From Bacteroidota bacterium (GTDB taxonomy: Bacteria > Bacteroidota > Bacteroidia > B-17B0 > Aurantibacillaceae), in the NCBI GenBank assembly GCA_020403265.1, contig JADBXZ010000036.1:1-64000 (forward strand): 64,000 bases of DNA, in the 5' to 3' direction. The position numbers and the translations under genes are program-made. This document shows positions 1 through 7,944 of this stretch, piece after piece. Each line of letters starts with the position of its first letter. The first letter of the stretch is position 1. The notes beneath the pieces are model-generated. The model was not told the origin of the DNA, made no database searches, and saw only the letters and a program-made list of their open reading frames with translations.

Positions 1-7
1 CCGATTA

Positions 8-75
8 GAAAAAAGTTGGTGCAATGGAGTGAAACGAAATTGGACCATTACTTATTTCACATCTGTATTTCATGT
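8..75 (+). repeat. Dispersed repeat module 1, copy A
   Basis: About 68 bases match an inverted copy at 36225-36294 with roughly six mismatches and one indel. A 23-base core is identical (29-51 here against 36249-36271 on the other strand). It is non-coding and lies downstream of the secreted esterase gene. In this copy module 2 follows directly in the same orientation. Confidence 0.75.
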
Positions 76-91
76 ATTCCTTTGCAAATGG

Positions 92-137
92 TTGATTTTC
101 TTACATCGTTTATTCATTTGGTTTTCCAAATGAATAA
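92..137 (+). repeat. Dispersed repeat module 2, copy A, with hairpin
   Basis: This 46-base stretch matches 36467-36512 on the same strand with about six mismatches. It contains a hairpin with 10-bp arms ATTCATTTGG / CCAAATGAAT (112-121 / 126-135) around a TTTT loop. On its own the hairpin could act as a transcript end, but because it is shared with the second copy it is better viewed as part of a repeat. Confidence 0.7.
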
Positions 138-228
138 AATGGATTTAACTTACCTTCTTTTTTAACCGTGAAACTTTAGGTTAGAGTTGATCTACTTTAT
201 GGAATGATTAGTTATTTTTAAGGGGAGA

Positions 229-1374
229 CTAATATTTAATGATCTTAGAACGGAAACTTTTACCCTTTAAGTTGAATTCTAAAAAATAGACAGCGGCTGG
301 CAAGCTCGATAAATCAACAACCTGACCACTTCCAGAGATAAGCATGACGCCAAAGGAATTATAAATCGAAAACATTGCATCGTGTTGCAATTTAATAAGT
401 CCGTTTGTTGGATTTGGTCCAAAAAATACCCTGCCTGAACTCAACTCACTCAATTCATTTACTGTTGTAAATTGGTTCAGTTGATATTGCCTGAAAAATC
501 GCCATATTTCTATACTTGCACTAAAATCCTGATTGGTATTTGCAATTACCGGTGCTCCTCCAGGCCAAGAGTGGCTTCCATTTGCTACTCTGAATAATTC
601 AACAGAGGAATTACTTTGACCATTTGTATAAACATATCTTACGGCTGTTGAATTATCGAATAGGTTTATGTTAGGAACTGAGTATGTTATTGAAGTAGGT
701 GAACATAAATTATATACTTGCCATTTTTTTACGACTGAATCAATAGCCTCAAAAGTGGAATTCCCAACGTACGGCACAGTGGCATCTGCAGTACCATGAA
801 TTTGCATAATTGGAAAAGGGCGATTAGGAACGCAATTAGACCAAGCCTTTAACATTGTACCGGTTACACTTGCAATTGCTGTAATTCTATAAGGTAAATT
901 ACAAGCTAAATAATAACTCATTATACCACCATTACTCATACCACAAGAATAAACTCTATTTAAATTAATATTGTAATTTGCTTTAATACTATCTATTAAA
1001 TTACTTAAAAATTGAACATCATTAACACCGGTAGAAAGAAAACCGGCATTCCAAAATGGAGAGCCTAAAGGCGCTGTACCATCAGGACTAACTACAATGA
1101 AATTAGCTGTATCTGCTATAGGCATAAAGTTAGCATAGGCTTGTTGCTGAACAGAATTAGAAGTATAGCCATGTAAATTTAATATTAACGGAACTGCATT
1201 TGAAGAATTATATATATTCGGCACATACAATCTGAATTTTCTATAAAGCCCATCAGAGTATATACTATCATAAGTAAAAATACCAGTTTGCGACTTGCAT
1301 AAAAGAGTCAAAACAAAAAGGAGATAAAAACTTAAATATTTAGCTCTGTTTAAAATAACAAAGCGAAGATACAA
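229..1374 (-). CDS. Secreted PHB-depolymerase/feruloyl-esterase-like hydrolase with T9SS sorting domain
   Basis: An alpha/beta hydrolase of the polyhydroxybutyrate depolymerase / LpqC esterase type, 381 aa. After a hydrophobic N-terminal leader come the HGYTSN oxyanion region, the nucleophile elbow CGMSNGG, an acid residue in HGTADATVPY and a catalytic His in NGSHSWPGG. The last ~75 residues (PNPTNG ... VYFLEF ... KIIKY) form a T9SS type A sorting domain, so the enzyme is probably exported and attached to the cell surface. The substrate cannot be read from sequence. No ATG precedes the leader; the frame opens with TTG one base after the dnaN stop. A TATCTTCG stretch just inside resembles a -7 box, so the true start is uncertain. 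Confidence 0.8.
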   Translation of the reverse strand: MYLRFVILNRAKYLSFYLLFVLTLLCKSQTGIFTYDSIYSDGLYRKFRLYVPNIYNSSNAVPLILNLHGYTSNSVQQQAYANFMPIADTANFIVVSPDGTAPLGSPFWNAGFLSTGVNDVQFLSNLIDSIKANYNINLNRVYSCGMSNGGIMSYYLACNLPYRITAIASVTGTMLKAWSNCVPNRPFPIMQIHGTADATVPYVGNSTFEAIDSVVKKWQVYNLCSPTSITYSVPNINLFDNSTAVRYVYTNGQSNSSVELFRVANGSHSWPGGAPVIANTNQDFSASIEIWRFFRQYQLNQFTTVNELSELSSGRVFFGPNPTNGLIKLQHDAMFSIYNSFGVMLISGSGQVVDLSSLPAAVYFLEFNLKGKSFRSKIIKY

Positions 1375-1375
1375 A

Positions 1376-2497
1376 TTAATTGTTAAGCATTACCGGCATA
1401 ACCAACATCAAAACATCCTCACTTGGATTAGATTTATTAGCTGGCAGAATGATGCCGGCACGGTTAGGAGCACTCATTTCAATTGTAATTTCGTCACAAT
1501 CTAAATTGCTTACCATTTCAACTAAAAACCTTGAATTAAATCCAATTTCCATGTCCTCCCCAACATACGTGCAGGTAAGGGTTTCGTGTCCTTCATTGGC
1601 AAAATCCAAATCCTCAGCACTTATTCTTAATTGACTTCCTGCTACTTTAACTCTGATTTGATGGGTGGCCTTATTACTGAAAACACTTACACGCTTTAAG
1701 GCACCAAGAAATGAACTACGGTCAACAGTTAATTTATTTGGATTGTGTTTTGGAATAACCGCTTCATAATTAGGATATTTACCGTCTATTAATCGGCATA
1801 TTAAATTAACGCCACCAAAACTAAATAATGCATTAGTTTTATTAAATTCAATTTTCACTGCATCATCAATACCTACTAATAAATTTTTTAAAACGTTTAA
1901 TGGTTTTTTAGGCATTATGAAAGAAGAAGCTGAACCTGCTTTTGCGTCATTTCTGGTATAACGTACTAACTTATGCGCATCAGTAGCTACAAATATTGAA
2001 TTAGCTTCGTTGAATTGACAGAATACGCCGCTCATTACCGGACGCAAATCATCATTACCTGTGGCGAAAATAGTCTTGTTAATGGCATTAGCCAAAACAT
2101 CACTTTTTATTATGATTGAGGATTCGGTATTTAACTGAGGTAATTTAGGATATTCAGCGCCGTTTTGCCCGCTAATGTTATAATCACCGGTTTCAGTTTT
2201 TATTTTAATTGAATGTTTCGTCTTGTCTACAATAAATGATATTGGTTGCTCAGGTAAATTACTCAATGCATCTAATAATGTTTTAGCAGGAATTGCTATG
2301 TTACCATTATCATTTGATTCAACTTTGATGCTTGTTGTAATGGTGGTCTCCATGTCACTGGCAGAGATGGTTAATTCACCTTTTAAAATTTCAAATAAAA
2401 AACAATCTAAAATTGGAATAGTATTGTTTGAATTTAAAACACCACCAATGGATTTTAGGTGTTTAAGGAGGGTTGATGCGGTTACAACAAAATTCAT
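1376..2497 (-). CDS. dnaN: DNA polymerase III beta sliding clamp
   Basis: A 373-aa protein with the three repeated clamp folds. It starts MNFVVTASTLLKHLKSIGG and ends in the typical VMPVML tail that packs near the hydrophobic cleft. As a dimeric ring it tethers the replicative polymerase and other repair factors to DNA. The length is normal and the ATG start lies 18 bases downstream of a clear -7 box (TAACTTTG). dnaA is not next to it, so the gene does not mark the replication origin here. Confidence 0.97.
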   Translation of the reverse strand: MNFVVTASTLLKHLKSIGGVLNSNNTIPILDCFLFEILKGELTISASDMETTITTSIKVESNDNGNIAIPAKTLLDALSNLPEQPISFIVDKTKHSIKIKTETGDYNISGQNGAEYPKLPQLNTESSIIIKSDVLANAINKTIFATGNDDLRPVMSGVFCQFNEANSIFVATDAHKLVRYTRNDAKAGSASSFIMPKKPLNVLKNLLVGIDDAVKIEFNKTNALFSFGGVNLICRLIDGKYPNYEAVIPKHNPNKLTVDRSSFLGALKRVSVFSNKATHQIRVKVAGSQLRISAEDLDFANEGHETLTCTYVGEDMEIGFNSRFLVEMVSNLDCDEITIEMSAPNRAGIILPANKSNPSEDVLMLVMPVMLNN

Positions 2498-2514
2498 AGC
2501 AAAATTATTTAGAA

Positions 2515-2522
2515 CAAAGTTA
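2515..2522 (-). promoter_or_regulatory. Bacteroidota -7 box for dnaN
   Basis: On the minus strand the sequence reads TAACTTTG, an exact match to TAnnTTTG, 18 bases before the dnaN ATG. No good -33 TTG is seen at the usual 19-20 bp spacing. Confidence 0.6.
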
Positions 2523-2581
2523 AATTCTCAAATTAGGAATACTAAGAAAATCGGCTAGAGTTTTAAGCTATTTTTGAACAT

Positions 2582-2610
2582 AAAAAAACCGTTCATAACG
2601 AACGGTTTTC
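2582..2610 (-). terminator. Intrinsic terminator of the peroxiredoxin gene
   Basis: A perfect 10-bp stem AAAACCGTTC / GAACGGTTTT with a 5-base loop. On the minus strand it runs into seven or eight T. It lies directly after the stop codon of the 2629-3261 peroxiredoxin and upstream of the dnaN promoter. Confidence 0.85.
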
Positions 2611-2628
2611 CAATGATGTGTTTATTAA

Positions 2629-3261
2629 CTAGTGTTTGCCTAAATAATCTGCAACACCCTTATGATCTGCTTTCATACCTTCTTTTCCTTTACTCCAATT
2701 TGCAGGACAAACTTCTCCATTTTCCTCAAAAAACTGAAGAGCATCAACCATTCTAATTACTTCATTTACATTTCTTCCTAAAGGTAAATCGTTTATCAAC
2801 TGATGGCGTACTACACCATTTTTATCAATTAAATACAAACCTCTGAATGCAATCATTGGCCCGGTTGCAATTAAATTATTATCTGCATCCACATCATAAT
2901 CACCAAACAAAGTACCGTAATTTAAAGAAATTGTCTTGGTTGTATCTGCCACGATTGGATAAGTTACACCTTTGATTCCGCCGGCTTTCTTGTCCATTTG
3001 CAACCAACCCCAATGACTTTCTTCAGTGTCTGTGCTACATCCTACAACTGCCACACCTCTTTGTTCAAACTCGTTTAACTGTTCCTGAAAAGCATGTAAC
3101 TCGGTTGGACACACGAACGTAAAATCTTTTGGATAGAAAAAGAAAACAACGTACTTCTTCCCTATGAATTGATCTAATGAAAAATCAGAAACGATTTCTC
3201 CACCATTAACTACTGCACCTGCCTTAAAGCTTGGTGCTTTTTTTCCTACTAAACTTGACAT
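2629..3261 (-). CDS. 2-Cys peroxiredoxin (AhpC/Prx1 type)
   Basis: A thiol peroxidase of 210 aa that reduces hydrogen peroxide and organic peroxides. The peroxidatic Cys is in DFTFVCPTELHAF and the resolving Cys in NGEVCPANW near the C-terminus, as in typical 2-Cys enzymes. The frame extends upstream to a TTG at 3297, but that codon lies inside a perfect -7 box, so the ATG at 3261 (MSSLVGKK) is the start. It is monocistronic, with its own terminator, and diverges from a second peroxiredoxin 105 bases away. Cytosolic; the electron donor is not encoded nearby. Confidence 0.93.
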   Translation of the reverse strand: MSSLVGKKAPSFKAGAVVNGGEIVSDFSLDQFIGKKYVVFFFYPKDFTFVCPTELHAFQEQLNEFEQRGVAVVGCSTDTEESHWGWLQMDKKAGGIKGVTYPIVADTTKTISLNYGTLFGDYDVDADNNLIATGPMIAFRGLYLIDKNGVVRHQLINDLPLGRNVNEVIRMVDALQFFEENGEVCPANWSKGKEGMKADHKGVADYLGKH

Positions 3262-3294
3262 ATTTATTTTTTTTGTTTTATTTATTAATAACCG

Positions 3295-3302
3295 CAAAAT
3301 TA
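3295..3302 (-). promoter_or_regulatory. Bacteroidota -7 box for 2-Cys peroxiredoxin
   Basis: TAATTTTG on the minus strand, 33 bases before the ATG at 3261, matches TAnnTTTG exactly. It decides the start codon, because the upstream TTG would lie within the promoter. Confidence 0.65.
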
Positions 3303-3366
3303 ATCAATAGTTTTAAACCATTTAAATCAAGAATTGTTTATTATTGTAAGGTTAACAAATTTTATT

Positions 3367-3837
3367 ATGAGTCTTAAAATTAATGAAGCAGCGCCGGATT
3401 TTAAATTAGTGAATACTGAAAAAAAAGAAGTGTCTTTGTCAGATTTAAATGGCAAAAACACTGTTCTCCTTTTCTTTCCACTAGCTTTTACAAGTGTCTG
3501 TACTTCAGAGTTATGCTCCGTAAGGGATAATTACAATATTTACAATCAACTTAATGCAGAGGTATATGGCATTTCAGTAGATTCATTATTTACATTAGCT
3601 AAATTAAAAGAAGAACAAAGGTTAAATTTTAATCTGTTGAGTGATTTCAATAAAGAAGTGTCAAAGGCTTACAATTCGTTGTACGAAAATTTTGCTTTTG
3701 GCATGCATGGTGTAAGCAAGAGAAGTGCATTTGTGATTGATAAAAATGGTCTATTGAGATATGCAGAAATTCTAGAAAATGCCGGTCAACTGCCGGATTT
3801 TGATGCTATCCAATCAACATTAAAAAACTTAGGTTAA
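3367..3837 (+). CDS. Peroxiredoxin, AhpE/Bcp-like
   Basis: A 156-aa thioredoxin-fold peroxidase. The peroxidatic Cys is in FPLAFTSVCTSELCSVRD, followed by the usual FxLLSDF region; a C-terminal resolving Cys like that of the 2-Cys neighbour is absent. This places it nearer the AhpE or bacterioferritin-comigratory classes. The ATG at 3367 (MSLKINEAAPDF) is chosen over a TTG 33 bases upstream because family members begin there. It is transcribed divergently from the typical 2-Cys peroxiredoxin. Its TAA stop overlaps the stop of the convergent SpoU gene in a shared TTAA. Confidence 0.88.
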   Translation: MSLKINEAAPDFKLVNTEKKEVSLSDLNGKNTVLLFFPLAFTSVCTSELCSVRDNYNIYNQLNAEVYGISVDSLFTLAKLKEEQRLNFNLLSDFNKEVSKAYNSLYENFAFGMHGVSKRSAFVIDKNGLLRYAEILENAGQLPDFDAIQSTLKNLG

Positions 3838-4364
3838 ATTTTAGTTCTTACTATTTCCCATAGAACTATGCCAACGCTCACAGAGATGTTCAATGAATGT
3901 TTTGTGCCTAACTGAGGGATTTCAACCACCTCATCACTCAAATCAATTACACTCTGATCAACACCGTATACTTCATTTCCAAAAATTAATGCAATTTTTT
4001 TATCGTTCAAATGAAAATTTTGCAGCCATGTTTTATTTTCAACCTGTTCTATGCTTACAATATGGTAATTCCTATTTTTTAAATCCTTAATGGCCTCTAC
4101 AGTAGATGAAAAGTAACTCCAGCCAACAGTTGAAGTTGCTCCCAAAGCTGTTTTCTCAATTTCTTTATTTGGTGGAGTTCCGCACAAACCGCATAGTATA
4201 ATTTGTTCAATTAAAAATGCATCAGCTGTTCTAAAAACACTGCCAATATTGTTTAAACTCCTTATGTTGTCAAGAACAACTATTACAGGTAACTTTTCCT
4301 TTGTTTTAAAATCCTCTGAACTTAAGCGGTTTAAATGCTCGTTTTTAATTTTTTCATTAAACAT
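3834..4364 (-). CDS. TrmH/SpoU-family RNA 2'-O-methyltransferase
   Basis: A SPOUT-class, S-adenosylmethionine-dependent RNA ribose methyltransferase of 176 aa. The three knot motifs are visible: NIGSVFRTADA (motif 1), ALIFGNEVYGV (motif 2) and EIPQLGTKHSLNISVSVG (motif 3). There is no extra N-terminal substrate-recognition domain, so it resembles compact tRNA methyltransferases more than the longer rRNA enzyme RlmB. Which RNA and nucleotide it modifies cannot be told from sequence. ATG start; convergent with the upstream peroxiredoxin. Confidence 0.9.
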   Translation of the reverse strand: MFNEKIKNEHLNRLSSEDFKTKEKLPVIVVLDNIRSLNNIGSVFRTADAFLIEQIILCGLCGTPPNKEIEKTALGATSTVGWSYFSSTVEAIKDLKNRNYHIVSIEQVENKTWLQNFHLNDKKIALIFGNEVYGVDQSVIDLSDEVVEIPQLGTKHSLNISVSVGIVLWEIVRTKI

Positions 4365-4410
4365 GGCTTCAAAACTAATTATTTTCTTAATTTTATGGAG
4401 TAAATTTTAA

Positions 4411-5388
4411 ATGAAAATTAGTAGGGAATTTAAAATAGGAATTGTTGTTATTGCAGCTATTGCTATTTTAGTATGGGGAATTAGTTTCCTTAAAGGCATT
4501 AATCTTTTTTCGCCTAAGTACGAATTGTATGCGGTATACCCACGAATTGAAAACTTGATTACTGCAAACCCATTACTGGTGAACGGTTTTAAAATTGGTC
4601 AAGTAAGTGAAATCAAGCTGATTAATCATCATGGCAAACAACAAGTTCTAGTCAAATTTAATCTCACCGAAGACATTCAGATACCAAAAGGTACAATTGC
4701 CAGAGCTGTTAGTTCGGATTTACTTGGATCAAAAGCAGTAGAGCTGATATTTTCAGAAAGTCAACAGTTCGTTGCTACAGGCGACACTTTGCTCGCAGAA
4801 ACTGAACAGAGTTTAAAGGAATCCTTTAACAGGCAAATTGCCCCCATTCAAGCTAAAGCCGAAAAATTAATTGGTGGTATGGACAGTGTAATGAGCGTTA
4901 TTAACGCTATACTAAACGCTAAAACAAGAAAAAATATTGATGAATCATTTGAAGGTGTAAAAAGAGCCATTTTAAGTTTAGAGCAAACTGCGTATAAAAT
5001 GGATGATCTAATTGGTTCTGAAAAAACAAAAATTTCGAGTGTAATGAGTAATCTAAATCAAATTACCACTAACTTAAGTAAAAATGGTCAAAAAATTGAC
5101 AATATATTAGCCAATGTTAGTAACATTAGCGACAGTCTTGCTAAAGCTCAAATAAAAGATGCGATTGCAAATGCTGACAAATCAATGAAAGAACTTAGTA
5201 TTTTACTCAACAAAATTAATGAAGGACAAGGCACACTTGGAAAACTTGCTAAAAACGACTCCTTGTATAACAATTTAAATAAATCAACAGCTGATCTTGA
5301 CAAACTTTTAAAAGACTTACGAATCAATCCTGAACGATACATACATTTTTCTGTATTTGGACGTAAGTATCCTAAACCCAAAGATTAA
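4411..5388 (+). CDS. MlaD/MCE-family lipid-transport protein
   Basis: A 325-aa protein with one N-terminal membrane anchor (about residues 8-28, IGIVVIAAIAILVWGISF) followed by one MCE domain (about 38-115, containing VNGFKIGQVSEIKLI). A long alpha-helical region rich in Asn, Ser and Lys follows. MCE proteins of the MlaD type form periplasmic hexamers that move phospholipids between membranes. No MlaE permease or MlaF ATPase lies nearby, so partners must be elsewhere. It begins an operon-like run with two Fe-S proteins; the next gene starts 6 bases after its stop. Confidence 0.85.
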   Translation: MKISREFKIGIVVIAAIAILVWGISFLKGINLFSPKYELYAVYPRIENLITANPLLVNGFKIGQVSEIKLINHHGKQQVLVKFNLTEDIQIPKGTIARAVSSDLLGSKAVELIFSESQQFVATGDTLLAETEQSLKESFNRQIAPIQAKAEKLIGGMDSVMSVINAILNAKTRKNIDESFEGVKRAILSLEQTAYKMDDLIGSEKTKISSVMSNLNQITTNLSKNGQKIDNILANVSNISDSLAKAQIKDAIANADKSMKELSILLNKINEGQGTLGKLAKNDSLYNNLNKSTADLDKLLKDLRINPERYIHFSVFGRKYPKPKD

Positions 5389-5394
5389 TTGCAT

Positions 5395-6720
5395 ATGCTA
5401 AGTTCTATTTTATTTTGTTTACTGTTTGGTGCCGGTTCAATTTTCTTTTTTTTAAATGCAAAAAAAATAAGAAGAAATATTTTAATCGGAAAAAACATTA
5501 CAATATCAGATAATAAGTCAGAAAGATGGAAAACAATGCTTTTAGTTGCATTTGGTCAAAAGAAAATGTTTAGCAGGCCAATACCTGCAATTTTGCACTT
5601 TGTATTATATGCTGCATTTATAATTACACAAATTGAACTCTTAGAGATTATTATTGATGGTGTAAGCGGCAATCATCGTTTTTTCAGACCTTTTCTTGGC
5701 GGATTCTACACATTCCTAATTAGCCTTATTGAAGTTTTATCGGTTCTGGCTTTTATTGCAACCTTTGCTTTTTTAGCTCGTCGTAATTTATTAAAAGTAC
5801 CACGTCTTGTAATGAATGAATTAAATGGCTGGCCTAAACTCGATGCTAACTTAATTCTGTTAGCGGAGATTACCTTAATCATTTTTATTTTCATGATGAA
5901 TGGTGCTGATGAAGTATTATATCAAAGAGGTGCTTCACATGCAGTTAATACTGGTGATAATTCGTTTGGTTTTTCAATTAGCAGACACCTCGGGCCTGCT
6001 TTATATGGTGGGATGCCTGATGGTGGTTTACATGTAATAGAAAGAATTGGGTGGTGGGGACATTTATTAATGGTATTAGGATTTTTATGTTATTTACCTT
6101 TCTCCAAACATTTGCACATCGTTCTTGCGTTTCCAAATACGTTCTACAGCAATCTTTCCAAAAAAGGCAAACTCACCACATTAGATTCCGTTACAGACGT
6201 AGTTGCTCCAAATTTCGACCCCTCTTATCAACCCAAAACTGATCCAAATAACCCTGAGCGCTTTGGTGTGAAAGATGTTCAGGATTTAACATGGAAAAAT
6301 TTATTAGATGCATATTCTTGCACAGAGTGTGGAAGATGCACAAGTTCATGCCCTCAAAACCAAACCGGTAAAAAATTATCTCCGCGTAAGATAATGATGG
6401 ATACGCGTGATCGTTTGGTTGAAGTTGGTAAAAACATGGATGCGAATAAGGGCGTTTTTGTAGATGATGGTAAAAGTTTGTTGGGCGATTTCATCAGCAC
6501 AGAAGAAATTTGGGCTTGTAATACTTGTAATGCTTGCGTTGAAGCCTGCCCTGTAAACATTAACCCATTAGAAATAATAGTTGAAATGAGGCGTTACCTT
6601 GTGATGGAGCAAAGTCAAAATCCAAGCGAATTAACCAATATGTTTAGCAACTTGGAAAACAATGGTGCACCTTGGCAGTTCAGTCCTGCCGACAGAGCAA
6701 ATTGGGTGAACGAAAATTAG
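5395..6720 (+). CDS. Membrane-anchored (Fe-S)-binding oxidoreductase subunit
   Basis: A 441-aa protein with about five or six N-terminal membrane helices (NarI-like) and a cytosolic C-terminal ferredoxin domain. The domain holds two Cys clusters, CTECGRCTSSCPQN (C309, 312, 315, 319) and CNTCNACVEACPVNINP (C375, 378, 381, 385), expected to bind two [4Fe-4S] clusters. This is the HdrC/GlpC-like half of a split heterodisulfide-reductase-type module; the CCG-domain partner is encoded two genes downstream. A role in quinone-linked electron transfer is inferred. The start is the ATG at 5395, not the TTG 6 bases earlier. Confidence 0.88.
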   Translation: MLSSILFCLLFGAGSIFFFLNAKKIRRNILIGKNITISDNKSERWKTMLLVAFGQKKMFSRPIPAILHFVLYAAFIITQIELLEIIIDGVSGNHRFFRPFLGGFYTFLISLIEVLSVLAFIATFAFLARRNLLKVPRLVMNELNGWPKLDANLILLAEITLIIFIFMMNGADEVLYQRGASHAVNTGDNSFGFSISRHLGPALYGGMPDGGLHVIERIGWWGHLLMVLGFLCYLPFSKHLHIVLAFPNTFYSNLSKKGKLTTLDSVTDVVAPNFDPSYQPKTDPNNPERFGVKDVQDLTWKNLLDAYSCTECGRCTSSCPQNQTGKKLSPRKIMMDTRDRLVEVGKNMDANKGVFVDDGKSLLGDFISTEEIWACNTCNACVEACPVNINPLEIIVEMRRYLVMEQSQNPSELTNMFSNLENNGAPWQFSPADRANWVNEN

Positions 6721-6725
6721 TAAAT

Positions 6726-7145
6726 ATGAAAGACCAATTAATAACATTAGAAGAAAACGGTATAAAATTAAGTCCGGTTTTACCTAAAGATGTAAAAAAT
6801 TATTTGATAGACATTGATGGTACTGTTTGTGATGATATCCCAAACGAGGAACCGGAAAGAATGGCAACTGCAGCTTTATATCCTGAAGCTTTGATTACTT
6901 TAAACAAATGGTTTGATGAAGGGCACATCATTACTTTCTTTACATCCAGAACTGAAGATCACCGGGAGGTAACAGTAAAATGGCTTGCAGAAAATGGATT
7001 TCGTTATCATGGTTTATTAATGGGTAAACCGCGTGGCGGCAACTATCATTGGATTGATAATCACATGGTACGTGCAACCCGTTATACAGGAAGGTTTACA
7101 GATTTAATAAAAAAAGATATTTCAATAGAAGTTTTTGAAAATTAA
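6726..7145 (+). CDS. HAD-superfamily phosphatase-like protein
   Basis: A small protein of 139 aa with the HAD motif I DIDGT (Asp29, Asp31), a motif II-like TSR (FFTSRTED) and a later GKPRGGNYHWIDNH segment that supplies the Lys and acidic residues of motifs III/IV. There is almost no cap domain. Relatives are often named phosphoheptose isomerase-like, but nothing here shows isomerase activity. It sits between the two Fe-S genes and overlaps neither. The start is the ATG 6 bases after the preceding stop; the longer frame reads back into that gene. Substrate unknown. Confidence 0.8.
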   Translation: MKDQLITLEENGIKLSPVLPKDVKNYLIDIDGTVCDDIPNEEPERMATAALYPEALITLNKWFDEGHIITFFTSRTEDHREVTVKWLAENGFRYHGLLMGKPRGGNYHWIDNHMVRATRYTGRFTDLIKKDISIEVFEN

Positions 7146-7149
7146 TACG

Positions 7150-7944
7150 ATGAGTTCAACACCTATAAAAGTAACAACCATGGCCGAAATGATGGCAAAC
7201 GGTGAAATGCCGGAAATTTTGTTTTGGGTAGGTTGTAGTGGCAGCTTTGATGATCGTGCCAAAAAAATAACCAAGGCTATTGTTAGAATATTAAACCACG
7301 TTGGTATTAAATTTGCCATTCTAGGTACTGAAGAAGGTTGTACTGGCGACCCAGCCAAGCGTGCCGGAAATGAATTTCTCTTTCAAATGCAAGCCATGCA
7401 AAATATAACTGTTTTAAATGGATACGGCATAAAAAAAATTGTAACCGGTTGCCCGCACTGCTTTAATACTATTAAGAACGAATACCCGGCTTTGGGTGGA
7501 AACTATGAGGTTGTACATCACACACAACTTGTACAAGAATTAATTAATTCCGGTAAATTAAAAGTTTCGGGTGGCTCGTTTAAAGGCAAAAAAATTGTTT
7601 TTCATGATCCATGTTATTTGGGCCGTGCCAATGATGTTTATGAAGCACCACGTGAGGTAATCAAGAAATTAGATGTGGAATTAGCTGAAATGAAACGTAG
7701 TCGCGCTAACGGATTTTGCTGCGGTGCAGGTGGGGCACAGTTATTTAAAGAAGCGGAAAACGGCAAAAAAGAAGTTCATGTTGAAAGAGCCGAAGAGGCT
7801 CTTGAATTACAACCCGATGTAATTGCTGTAGGTTGTCCGTTTTGCAATACCATGATGACCGATGGTGTTAAACACTTTAACAAAGAAGAAAAAACCAAAG
7901 TTTTAGATGTTGCCGAGTTAATTGCCAATGCAAACGATTTATAA
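7150..7944 (+). CDS. CCG-domain (Fe-S)-binding protein, HdrB/GlpF-like
   Basis: A 264-aa cytosolic protein with two cysteine-rich CCG-type domains: CPHCFNTIKNEYP and HDPCYLGRANDVYEAP, then GFCCGAGGAQLF and CPFCNTMMTDG. In heterodisulfide reductase B and related glycolate/glycerol-3-phosphate dehydrogenase subunits such motifs bind an unusual [4Fe-4S] cluster. With the membrane HdrC-like protein upstream it probably forms a two-part electron-transfer unit; the physiological donor is unknown. ATG at 7150 preferred over a TTG 15 bases upstream that overlaps the HAD gene. The next gene overlaps its 3' end by 17 bases. Confidence 0.88.
   Translation: MSSTPIKVTTMAEMMANGEMPEILFWVGCSGSFDDRAKKITKAIVRILNHVGIKFAILGTEEGCTGDPAKRAGNEFLFQMQAMQNITVLNGYGIKKIVTGCPHCFNTIKNEYPALGGNYEVVHHTQLVQELINSGKLKVSGGSFKGKKIVFHDPCYLGRANDVYEAPREVIKKLDVELAEMKRSRANGFCCGAGGAQLFKEAENGKKEVHVERAEEALELQPDVIAVGCPFCNTMMTDGVKHFNKEEKTKVLDVAELIANANDL

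Noticed and set aside
1376-2522. dnaN as a marker of the replication origin
   Set aside because: dnaA, DnaA-box clusters and other origin genes are absent around it; dnaN is often far from the origin in this phylum.
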